From the NCBI GenBank assembly GCA_017557925.1, contig JAFYWO010000099.1:1-7156 (forward strand): 7,156 nucleotides of DNA. The letters are read 5' to 3'. Both the position numbers and the translations under genes were made by a program. The notes under the pieces are model-generated. The model was not told the origin of the DNA. It worked only from the letters and a program-made list of their open reading frames with translations, and ran no database searches. Numbering within the stretch: the first letter of the stretch is position 1; each line of letters starts with the position of its first letter. Origin of the DNA: Alphaproteobacteria bacterium (GTDB taxonomy: Bacteria; Pseudomonadota; Alphaproteobacteria; RF32; CAG-239). Of the stretch, positions 1-5,351 are shown piece after piece.

Positions 1-108
1 AAAAACGGAAAACTTAATGGTAAAGCAAAAGAGTTTGATAAAAACGGAAATTTAACAAAAATTGTTGAATATGATATGGGAAAAGAAGTTAATAATATAA
101 AATTTTAA
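1..108 (+). CDS. C-terminal end of a MORN-type repeat protein (partial)
   Basis: This frame is open from the window edge and ends in TAA, giving the last 35 residues of a protein whose start lies outside. The tail shows the spacing of the MORN_2 (YwqK-like) repeat: N-G-K-L-N-G, then an aromatic residue, then K-N-G-N-L, then E-Y and a final G-K. The DNA carries the 11-bp word AAAAACGGAAA twice (1-11 and 40-50), each copy coding for K-N-G-K/N, as expected of a tandem repeat array. Such proteins are often made of many copies of this unit and are sometimes labelled YwqK-family antitoxins, a weak functional label. Role and full length cannot be seen. No terminator follows; a possible promoter for the next gene begins directly after the stop. 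Confidence 0.6.
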   Translation, partial: KNGKLNGKAKEFDKNGNLTKIVEYDMGKEVNNIKF

Positions 109-109
109 C

Positions 110-155
110 TTGTATTTTATGCTAAATTTGCGATAATCGGCTAATGTTTTTTAAT
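110..155 (+). promoter_or_regulatory. Candidate promoter region for the GT2 gene
   Basis: Two overlapping sigma-70-like pairings are visible. TTGTAT (110-115) lies 16 bp before GATAAT (132-137). TTGCGA (128-133) lies 16 bp before TTTAAT (150-155). Both -10 boxes match the consensus at five of six positions, but the -35 boxes are poor. Either would give a short leader before the ATG at 173. In DNA this AT-rich such matches arise by chance, so confidence is low. Confidence 0.3.
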
Positions 156-172
156 TTTGGGTACGAAAAAAA

Positions 173-1141
173 ATGAATAAAAAAGATTCTGATAATTTGG
201 ATATTGATGTATCGTTTGTTATGTCTGTTTATAACAAAGAGTATTACTTGCCTGCTGTTTTAGACGCTCTTTTAGGGCAAACAGGGCTTAAGAATCCGGA
301 ATTTATTTTTATTGATGATTTATCAAAAGATAAATCTGTTGAAATTATAAGAGAAAGAACAAAAAATATAAAAAATGTTGTCTTAGTGGCAAAAGATGTT
401 AATGAGGGCATTAGCATTACGGTTAATCAAGGTATTATGAGAGCTCGTGGCAAATGGGTTAGAATGCTTGACAGTGATGATATTTTACCGCTTAATTCTA
501 CTGAAAAGATGATTGAATTAGCTACGTTGTGTAATGCTGATATGGTTTATGGCAGATATATAAAAACAGGTAAAGAACCTCAAGAAATATCACATGAACT
601 AATGAAAGAAAATTTTTCTTATAACTATTATAAAAATGCGCTTGATGCTGTTTTAGGCGGACATTTTACTCGTATGGGACAGCTTATAAAACGTGATATT
701 TTGCAACGCACCAAAGGGGCTGATGAAAGAGTATTTATTCAAGATGAAAGCATACCTTTAAGAGCTGCCAGACTTTCAAACGGCATTATCAAAATAAAAG
801 AAAATGTTGTATTAGTTCCAAAAGAAACTAACAATTTAAGCAAAAATACAAACCAACTTGACAATGACAGATTTTTTGCAAACTATTATATGTTGAAAGA
901 TTTTGCTTTGGAACTAGATAAAAAGACTAAATTCAAAATTTATAAAAAAGCAATATCTGCTAATTGGAAGTATGTAAAAAAGAATTTGAAAAACCCTTAT
1001 TTTACATCTGATTTTTGGTATTATTTAATAACAAAATTATTTGTTTTAGAACCTGATTTTCTGTATTTAGATAAATTAGCAAAACGTTTTTTAAGTCTTG
1101 ATGGTGTATTACGCTCTAAAAAACAAGATACAAACATCTGA
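173..1141 (+). CDS. Family 2 glycosyltransferase (GT-A fold)
   Basis: This 322-aa protein begins with the typical GT2 core: V-S-F-V-M-S-V-Y-N (residues 13-21), the I-D-D-L-S-K-D nucleotide-binding segment (47-53), N-E-G-I-S (77-81) and the metal-binding DSDD (100-103, the DXD motif). Q-D-E at 190-192 fits the acceptor-side catalytic region where GT2 enzymes carry an ED or DE pair. No transmembrane segment is evident, so it should be cytosolic, transferring a sugar from a nucleotide-sugar to a lipid-linked or LPS-type acceptor. Donor and linkage cannot be read from sequence. The C-terminal third (about 225-322) is rich in Lys and aromatic residues and may contact membrane or acceptor. The ATG at 173 has no good Shine-Dalgarno sequence; an A-rich run precedes it. 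The gene is separated from the glycan operon at 1738 by the opposing HxlR gene and ends at a terminator, so it appears monocistronic. Confidence 0.9.
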   Translation: MNKKDSDNLDIDVSFVMSVYNKEYYLPAVLDALLGQTGLKNPEFIFIDDLSKDKSVEIIRERTKNIKNVVLVAKDVNEGISITVNQGIMRARGKWVRMLDSDDILPLNSTEKMIELATLCNADMVYGRYIKTGKEPQEISHELMKENFSYNYYKNALDAVLGGHFTRMGQLIKRDILQRTKGADERVFIQDESIPLRAARLSNGIIKIKENVVLVPKETNNLSKNTNQLDNDRFFANYYMLKDFALELDKKTKFKIYKKAISANWKYVKKNLKNPYFTSDFWYYLITKLFVLEPDFLYLDKLAKRFLSLDGVLRSKKQDTNI

Positions 1142-1160
1142 ATAAAAAGTTAATAAGCAC

Positions 1161-1191
1161 AAAAAAAGCAAGTTTTTACTTGCTTTTTTTT
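1161..1191. terminator. Bidirectional intrinsic terminator between convergent genes
   Basis: AGCAAGT (1167-1173) pairs perfectly with ACTTGCT (1178-1184) around a TTTT loop. The stem is flanked by an A run (1161-1166) and a T run (1185-1191), so it works as hairpin plus U tract on either strand. It lies 20 bp after the GT2 stop, and its T run overlaps the TAA of the HxlR gene (1190-1192). It therefore serves both convergent transcripts. Confidence 0.85.
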
Positions 1192-1564
1192 ATGCTAACA
1201 CCCCTATTTCATTTATTTTTTGTTTAAGGTCAATTTCTTTTAGTTCTTCAAGCAGTATTTCTCTATATTCTTCTGCCCACGCAACCATAGAATCTATAAC
1301 AGGTTTAAGGTTGTAGCCGATTGCGGTTAAAGTATAGTCTACACGAGGAGGAATTTCTGCATATACACGGCGGATAATTATACCATTTTCTTCTAACATA
1401 CGGAGATTTGATGTTAAAACTTTTTGAGTTATATCACCAAGTTCTTTTTTCAACTCACCAAAACGCTTCGTGCCATCCATTAAACACTCTATAATTTGAA
1501 CCTTCCAACGATCTCCAAGCATTTTAATTGTTGTTTCTGCTAAATTTTTGGAATTTATATCCAT
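1190..1564 (-). CDS. HxlR-family winged-helix transcriptional regulator
   Basis: This 124-aa protein is a full-length, single-domain HxlR regulator. Family landmarks are L-G-D-R-W-K (16-21), F-G-E-L (35-38), the recognition-helix region T-Q-K-V-L-T-S-N-L-R-M-L-E (46-58), and the wing with E-I-P-P-R-V-D-Y-T-L-T (70-80). These proteins bind DNA as dimers, usually close to their own gene and a divergent target. Many members carry a Cys about ten residues before the GGKWK-like motif, the redox sensor of HypR and similar proteins; here that site is Asn7 and the only Cys is Cys27. An AGGAC ribosome site about 8 nt before the ATG supports this start. Upstream, in the opposite direction, lies the glycan operon at 1738. 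Control of that operon is plausible but not shown. Confidence 0.93.
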   Translation of the reverse strand: MDINSKNLAETTIKMLGDRWKVQIIECLMDGTKRFGELKKELGDITQKVLTSNLRMLEENGIIIRRVYAEIPPRVDYTLTAIGYNLKPVIDSMVAWAEEYREILLEELKEIDLKQKINEIGVLA

Positions 1565-1590
1565 TTTTTTGTCCTTTTTTTGTTTTTTTT

Positions 1591-1681
1591 GATATTTTGA
1601 TGTTTAATTTATTAGAGATAAATTGACAAGGTGTTTTTAATATCTTCGCACAAAAAAATGTTAATATATGGATATTTTGAT
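1591..1681 (+). repeat. Pair of 11-bp direct repeats in the divergent intergenic region
   Basis: GATATTTTGAT occurs at 1591-1601 and again at 1671-1681, 80 bp apart, inside the 173-bp gap between the HxlR gene and the ParB-like gene. One copy lies close to the HxlR start, the other about 57 bp before the operon start. This is where HxlR-type operators would be expected, but the words are AT-rich and chance repetition is quite possible. Confidence 0.3.
1601..1629 (-). promoter_or_regulatory. Candidate promoter for the HxlR gene
   Basis: On the minus strand TTGTCA (1629-1624) is followed after 17 bp by TAAACA (1606-1601). The -35 box matches five of six consensus positions, the -10 only three. 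The -35 box and the bases after it (TTGTCAATTT) resemble those of the other two minus-strand promoter candidates here. The 5' leader would be about 30 nt. Confidence 0.3.
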
Positions 1682-1737
1682 TGAAAAAGGTTAGTTTTTT
1701 GAGTAGTTAAAAATATAAATTTATTAGGGAAAATGTT

Positions 1738-2391
1738 ATGAATTACCAATGCTTATCTTCTGATATCTACCACATAAAAGCCGTATCTTTAAAAAAACTG
1801 GAAATAAAAGATAATATCTACAAAAAAAACAGTAAATTAAGCGGTTTTGATGCGGTTATTTTTATTGATAACGATAAAGTTTTTTTAGTAGACGGAAAAG
1901 ATATTGTTAAGAACTCTAAAGATGAAGATTTTATCGTAACAAGAATAATGTATAAATCTTTTAATCCTTTGATTGGTTTTTTTATTACCCTTATTAAGCC
2001 GATTAAAAGAAAATATTATGTCAGAAACAATATGAGTTTCAGAGTTCGTTTTGATAAATTGCTGGATGCTAATTTAACAAGAGGTGAAAGAAACAAAGAA
2101 AACGCTTATCAATGGACAAATAAACGTTGGCAGATAAGTCAAGAAGAGGCAAAAAAGAGATATGAAGATTTATATAACTCTATAAAAAACAATGGTTATG
2201 ACGAAAACAGTCCGATGATTGTTACACTAAATCGCAAATTCGGAGTAAAGGACCAAATTTTACAAGGCCATCATCGGATAGGAATTTGCAAAGAACTTAA
2301 CGTTGATGAAGTAAATATTTGTTTTTGGACTGCTCCTGTTTCGTTTGGTATTTTCAGATTATTTATTAAAAAAAAGGAGTGTAAGCTATGA
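1738..2391 (+). CDS. ParB/sulfiredoxin-fold-like protein leading a glycan operon
   Basis: This 217-aa protein has a C-terminal segment of about residues 136-197 that reads like a ParB N-terminal-type domain. A helix (K-R-Y-E-D-L-Y-N-S-I-K) leads to N-G-Y and S-P-M-I-V (158-162), then L-Q-G-H-H-R-I (175-181), then V-N-I-C-F-W. G-H-H-R takes the place of the GxRR nucleotide-binding box of ParB. Residues 1-130 match nothing I recognise. Two short hydrophobic patches followed by Lys/Arg (about 76-92 and 199-213) could allow peripheral membrane contact. There is no helix-turn-helix domain, no ParA neighbour and no parS-like site, so chromosome or plasmid partition is unlikely. The fold is also used by small-molecule kinases (SbnI, SerK). 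AGGGA (1726-1730) precedes the ATG. The stop overlaps the next gene's start (ATGA), so the two are translationally coupled. The biochemical role is unknown. Confidence 0.72.
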   Translation: MNYQCLSSDIYHIKAVSLKKLEIKDNIYKKNSKLSGFDAVIFIDNDKVFLVDGKDIVKNSKDEDFIVTRIMYKSFNPLIGFFITLIKPIKRKYYVRNNMSFRVRFDKLLDANLTRGERNKENAYQWTNKRWQISQEEAKKRYEDLYNSIKNNGYDENSPMIVTLNRKFGVKDQILQGHHRIGICKELNVDEVNICFWTAPVSFGIFRLFIKKKECKL

Positions 2392-3518
2392 AAATTATGC
2401 TTGCAAGAGACAGAAACGTATTAAATACCAACTGGCTTATTTATTTTGCCAATCTTTTGGCTGAACGTGGTCATGATGTAATAATTGCTTGTGATACATA
2501 TTCTAAACTCGGAAATATGGCCCCCAAATACAGTCTTCATAAAAAGGTCAGAGTGTGTAACTTAAGTGGAAAAGATGAAAATAAGTTGATTAACCTATAT
2601 CATAAGGTAAGAGCAAAACTTATACCGCCCTATTTTCGTTTTAATAAACTTATAAAAAAAGAAAAACCTGATGTTATAATTTGTTATTTTCCGACAGATT
2701 TGTTTAATGTAACTAGGTTTCAAAACCATAATATTCCGATAATCCAGATGTTGCATTGTGTCCCTGATACTGTTTTAGGAAAGTATTTGAGAAAACCGAA
2801 ATTCACTCGTCCTTTTTATAAAAACAGTTTTAAGAAAATTGATATTTTTCAAGTTCTGATGCCAAGTTTTAAGGATATGATTAACCCGTGGTTTGAACCT
2901 AAAAGAGTTGTTCAAATAGGCAACCCCGTTGAGCAGTATAAAGATGATGACATTGCAGATTTAAGCATTGAAAAGAAAAAGATTTTTTATGTTGCAAGAA
3001 TAGAAAGAGGAGTTAAACAACCTCATGTTTTGGTTGAAGTTTTCAATAAAATAAAAGATGAATTTCCGGATTGGCAGGTTGAAATTTGGGGACTAAGAAA
3101 ATTCCCTGATTATGATAAAGAAATTACCGATTTAATTGAGAGTTACGGACTTAAAGACAGAGTTAAACTTATGGGATACTCTAATGATGTTCTATCCATC
3201 TACAAAAATTCTGATATAAATGCGTTTGTTAGCGCCGCAGAGGGATTTGGACTTACTTTAGCTGATGCAATGGCTATGGGAGTTCCTGCTGTAGGATTTA
3301 AGAGCGCTAAAGCAGTTAATGAGTTAATTATTGATGGCAAGAGCGGATTTCTGGCTGATGATATTGATGATTTTGCAGAAAAGCTCAAAATGTTAATGCT
3401 AGACAAAGAACTTCGTATCAAGATGGGAAAGAATGCAAGACAAGACATTAAACGATTTGCTTCTGATAGTGTTATTGATAAGTGGGAAGAAGTAATAAAT
3501 TCTGTTACAAAAAAATAA
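2388..3518 (+). CDS. Family 4 glycosyltransferase (GT-B fold)
   Basis: This 376-aa protein, the usual length for GT4, has two Rossmann halves. The N-terminal half (about 1-180) should bind the acceptor; it includes N-L-L-A-E-R-G-H-D-V (22-31) and P-D-V-I-I-C (94-99). The C-terminal half should bind the nucleotide-sugar; it includes G-N-P-V (178-181), V-A-R-I-E-R-G-V-K-Q-P (202-212, with Arg204 and Lys210 as likely diphosphate contacts) and the E-G-F-G-L-T-L-A-D motif. This last is the family's EX7E site, but the second Glu is Asp293 (first is Glu285). GT4 enzymes are retaining and cytosolic, building polysaccharide or LPS intermediates; the donor cannot be deduced. The start overlaps the upstream ParB-like gene by 4 bp and has a strong AAGGAG (2374-2379). 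The next gene follows after 27 bp in the same direction. Confidence 0.92.
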   Translation: MKIMLARDRNVLNTNWLIYFANLLAERGHDVIIACDTYSKLGNMAPKYSLHKKVRVCNLSGKDENKLINLYHKVRAKLIPPYFRFNKLIKKEKPDVIICYFPTDLFNVTRFQNHNIPIIQMLHCVPDTVLGKYLRKPKFTRPFYKNSFKKIDIFQVLMPSFKDMINPWFEPKRVVQIGNPVEQYKDDDIADLSIEKKKIFYVARIERGVKQPHVLVEVFNKIKDEFPDWQVEIWGLRKFPDYDKEITDLIESYGLKDRVKLMGYSNDVLSIYKNSDINAFVSAAEGFGLTLADAMAMGVPAVGFKSAKAVNELIIDGKSGFLADDIDDFAEKLKMLMLDKELRIKMGKNARQDIKRFASDSVIDKWEEVINSVTKK

Positions 3519-3545
3519 ACTATTTGTAAAGAAAAGGACTACATA

Positions 3546-4373
3546 ATGATTAAGCTTTTTTATTCTAACAGTGATAATTTCGGCGATGCCATTAACCCTA
3601 TTTTATTTAATCGTTTAACCGGATTAGAGGCCAAATTTTCTAAAAGATATAACGCCCAAATTTCCGGTATCGGTTCTATAATGCACCACCTTACAAAATC
3701 AAGGCCATTTGGTAATTTGTATAACTTTATTGCTCCTGAAATTGCTGTTTGGGGGAGCGGATTTAAGACAGAGGCTAAGGGTAAAAATGAATCTTTTAAC
3801 CACAGAAGAATGAAGTTTTTAGCATTAAGAGGAGAAATAACAAAATCAAGGGTTGAGAACATTATAAACCGCAAGCTTGACATACCTTTGGGCGATCCGG
3901 GTTTATTGTTTAATCGTTTGATTGATAAAAAACAAGAGAAAAAATATCATACCGCTATTATTCCTCATACCGCAGATATGGATAATCCCATCTTTAAAAA
4001 ATTAGAAGAAAAATTGCCTAACTCAAAAGTATTAAATTTAAGAGGTAATCCGATTGATGTTTTATATGAAATAGCAAGCGCTGAATTTGTTTTATCTACA
4101 GCCATGCACGGTTTGATTGCTGCGGATAGTTTGGGTATTCCTAATAAATGGCTTGAAGTATCTGACAAAGTAGAAGGAAACGGTTATAAGTTTAGAGATT
4201 ATTATTCGGCTTTCGGGATTAAAGATGTTGTCCCTTTAAGGCTTGAAGAAGCAACTATTTCTCAAAATGACATTGAAGATTTTTGTAATAGCTATAAAAT
4301 ATCTTTAGATGATGTAAAGCGCCTTGGTGATGGTGTTTACAAGGCGCTTATTGATTGGGTTGATAGTTTATAA
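3546..4373 (+). CDS. Polysaccharide pyruvyl transferase-family protein
   Basis: This 275-aa protein shows the landmarks of the PS_pyruv_trans family (PF04230: CsaB, WcaK, ExoV): N-F-G-D-A-I-N (11-17) near the N terminus, W-G-S-G (69-72), A-L-R-G (93-96), L-G-D-P-G-L-L (115-121), and S-T-A-M-H-G-L-I-A-A-D-S-L-G-I-P (184-199). Characterised members move a pyruvate ketal from phosphoenolpyruvate onto a sugar of an exopolysaccharide or wall polymer, adding negative charge. The family is diverse and some members may do other chemistry, so the exact reaction is inference. It is the last gene of the operon, 27 bp after the GT4 gene, with AAAGGA (3533-3538) before the ATG. Its 3' end contains a perfect 10-bp inverted repeat, and its stop lies 3 bp from the psd stop. 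It probably modifies the glycan assembled by the preceding glycosyltransferase. Confidence 0.87.
   Translation: MIKLFYSNSDNFGDAINPILFNRLTGLEAKFSKRYNAQISGIGSIMHHLTKSRPFGNLYNFIAPEIAVWGSGFKTEAKGKNESFNHRRMKFLALRGEITKSRVENIINRKLDIPLGDPGLLFNRLIDKKQEKKYHTAIIPHTADMDNPIFKKLEEKLPNSKVLNLRGNPIDVLYEIASAEFVLSTAMHGLIAADSLGIPNKWLEVSDKVEGNGYKFRDYYSAFGIKDVVPLRLEEATISQNDIEDFCNSYKISLDDVKRLGDGVYKALIDWVDSL
4317..4349. other. Perfect 10-bp hairpin inside the end of a coding region, possible terminator
   Basis: AAGCGCCTTG (4317-4326) and CAAGGCGCTT (4340-4349) are perfect reverse complements around a 13-nt loop. With six of ten pairs G-C, the stem stands out in this AT-rich DNA. It lies inside the last codons of the pyruvyl transferase gene and about 28 nt beyond the psd stop on the minus strand. 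Only 3 bp separate the two convergent genes and no other hairpin is seen there. The T run after it is weak in both directions (CTTTACATC on the minus strand), so termination activity is inferred. Confidence 0.45.
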
Positions 4374-4376
4374 TTG

Positions 4377-5246
4377 TTATTTTTGAGCTAACTTTCCAAG
4401 TGTAGTTCCCATTTTAACCGGTGTTCCTGCTTGAAGACCTTTGGCTAATTCTATCTTGTTTTTTTCAAAAACACAAATTGTTGTGCTACCAAGCTTAAAT
4501 CTTCCCAATTCTTTTCCTTTTTCTATAACGATATTGTCTTTTGAATAGTCATAAATTGTAATTTCGCTTCCGCACTTTGGAGCAACAGTACCGGCAAAAA
4601 CAGTTTCTATACTGGCAACAATGGTTGCGCCCACCATAACTACGGCAAAACGACCTAATTTTTCGTTCTTGAAAAAGCAAATAACTCTTTCGTTTTTAGC
4701 AAACAGATTGTCTATATTTTCTGCCGTTAACTGATTTACGGAATATAAACTTCCCGGAACGAATATCATTTTTTCTAATTTAGCGGTATAAGGCATGTGC
4801 ACTCTATGGTAATCTTTTGGGGAAAGATATGTGGTTATAAATGTTCCGGATTCAAAATATTTTGCATCTTCCGGATTACCACCAAGCAGAGCCTCCAAAC
4901 TATAGTAATGACCTTTTGCCTGCAATATTGCATCTTTATAAATAGGTCCTAATTGGCTTATTTTTCCGTCTGCAGGTTGAGATAGTGTATTTTTATCTTC
5001 TACAATAGGACGAGCACCTTTTTTTAATTCACGAGTAAAAAAGTCATTAAAAGTTTTATATTTTGCTAAATCAGTAATTTTAGCTTCTTTCATATTTACT
5101 TCATAGTGCTTTACAAATGTGTCTATAAGAAATGTTGTTACTTTTCCCAAATCTCTTTCTGCAAGTTGCCCAACTGCTCTTGATAATAGCTTTTTAGGAA
5201 TAAAATGTTGTGATTTTACTTTTATGTTATCTACTATTGAGGTCAT
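4377..5246 (-). CDS. psd: Phosphatidylserine decarboxylase proenzyme
   Basis: This enzyme converts phosphatidylserine to phosphatidylethanolamine at the inner membrane. The 289-aa proenzyme follows the E. coli-type subfamily closely: T-F-N-D-F-F-T-R (65-72), P-A-D-G-K-I-S-Q-L-G (91-100), Q-A-K-G-H-Y-Y-S-L (109-117), Y-L-S-P-K-D-Y-H-R-V-H-M-P (140-152) and R-F-K-L-G-S-T (249-255). Self-cleavage between Gly253 and Ser254 turns the Ser into the pyruvoyl group, leaving a beta chain of about 253 residues and an alpha chain of 36. Asp93 and His150 complete the expected self-cleavage triad. The frame is open up to an ATG at 5285, but I choose the ATG at 5246. An exact AAGGAG lies 6 nt before it, the promoter's -10 lies downstream of 5285, and E. 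coli-like homology begins there. No pssA is adjacent; the gene appears monocistronic. Confidence 0.96.
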   Translation of the reverse strand: MTSIVDNIKVKSQHFIPKKLLSRAVGQLAERDLGKVTTFLIDTFVKHYEVNMKEAKITDLAKYKTFNDFFTRELKKGARPIVEDKNTLSQPADGKISQLGPIYKDAILQAKGHYYSLEALLGGNPEDAKYFESGTFITTYLSPKDYHRVHMPYTAKLEKMIFVPGSLYSVNQLTAENIDNLFAKNERVICFFKNEKLGRFAVVMVGATIVASIETVFAGTVAPKCGSEITIYDYSKDNIVIEKGKELGRFKLGSTTICVFEKNKIELAKGLQAGTPVKMGTTLGKLAQK

Positions 5247-5252
5247 TTTAAT

Positions 5253-5258
5253 CTCCTT
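5253..5258 (-). promoter_or_regulatory. Shine-Dalgarno site that fixes the psd start
   Basis: AAGGAG on the minus strand lies 6 nt before the ATG at 5246. The in-frame ATG at 5285 has no comparable site. This supports the 289-aa protein over a 302-aa reading. Confidence 0.85.
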
Positions 5259-5275
5259 ATCATATATCCCAATTG

Positions 5276-5304
5276 AAGATAACAATGAGTTTTTGAATTG
5301 TCAA
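5276..5304 (-). promoter_or_regulatory. Sigma-70-type promoter of psd
   Basis: On the minus strand an exact TTGACA (5304-5299) is followed after 17 bp by TATCTT (5281-5276, four of six consensus positions). Transcription should start near 5268, giving a leader of about 20 nt that contains the AAGGAG and the ATG at 5246. The site sits between the lipoprotein terminator and psd, so psd has its own promoter. Confidence 0.65.
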
Positions 5305-5315
5305 CAAATTAGAAT

Positions 5316-5348
5316 AAAAAAAAAGCCCCCGTTTTGGGGAGCTTTTTT
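5316..5348 (-). terminator. Intrinsic terminator of the lipoprotein gene
   Basis: Read on the minus strand, a stem AGCTCCC/GGGGGCT closes a short CAAAAC loop, flanked by an A run before it and nine Ts after it (5324-5316). The only imperfect pair is a U-G wobble on the minus strand; the same position is a C-A mismatch on the plus strand, so the hairpin is better in the minus direction. It lies just after the lipoprotein stop and just before the psd promoter. Confidence 0.87.
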
Positions 5349-5351
5349 GGA

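Noticed and set aside
1..108. Toxin-antitoxin system
   Set aside because: MORN_2 repeat proteins are often labelled YwqK antitoxins, but no toxin gene follows and only 35 residues are visible.
1623..1628. Plus-strand TTGACA as the -35 of the glycan operon
   Set aside because: No acceptable -10 box lies 15-19 bp downstream. The best -10-like word before the operon (TATAAA, 1714-1719) lacks a good -35, so no operon promoter is called.
1738..2391. Plasmid or chromosome partition ParB
   Set aside because: There is no DNA-binding domain, parA or parS-like repeat, and it is coupled to glycosyltransferase genes.
3200..3448. 82-aa minus-strand reading frame inside the GT4 gene
   Set aside because: It lies wholly antisense to conserved GT4 coding sequence and has no recognisable product or ribosome site.
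3560..4168. Two minus-strand reading frames (107 and 67 aa) inside the pyruvyl transferase gene
   Set aside because: They are shadows of a well-supported coding region with conserved motifs on the plus strand.
5247..5285. N-terminal extension of psd to the ATG at 5285
   Set aside because: Promoter position and the AAGGAG before 5246 favour the shorter protein.
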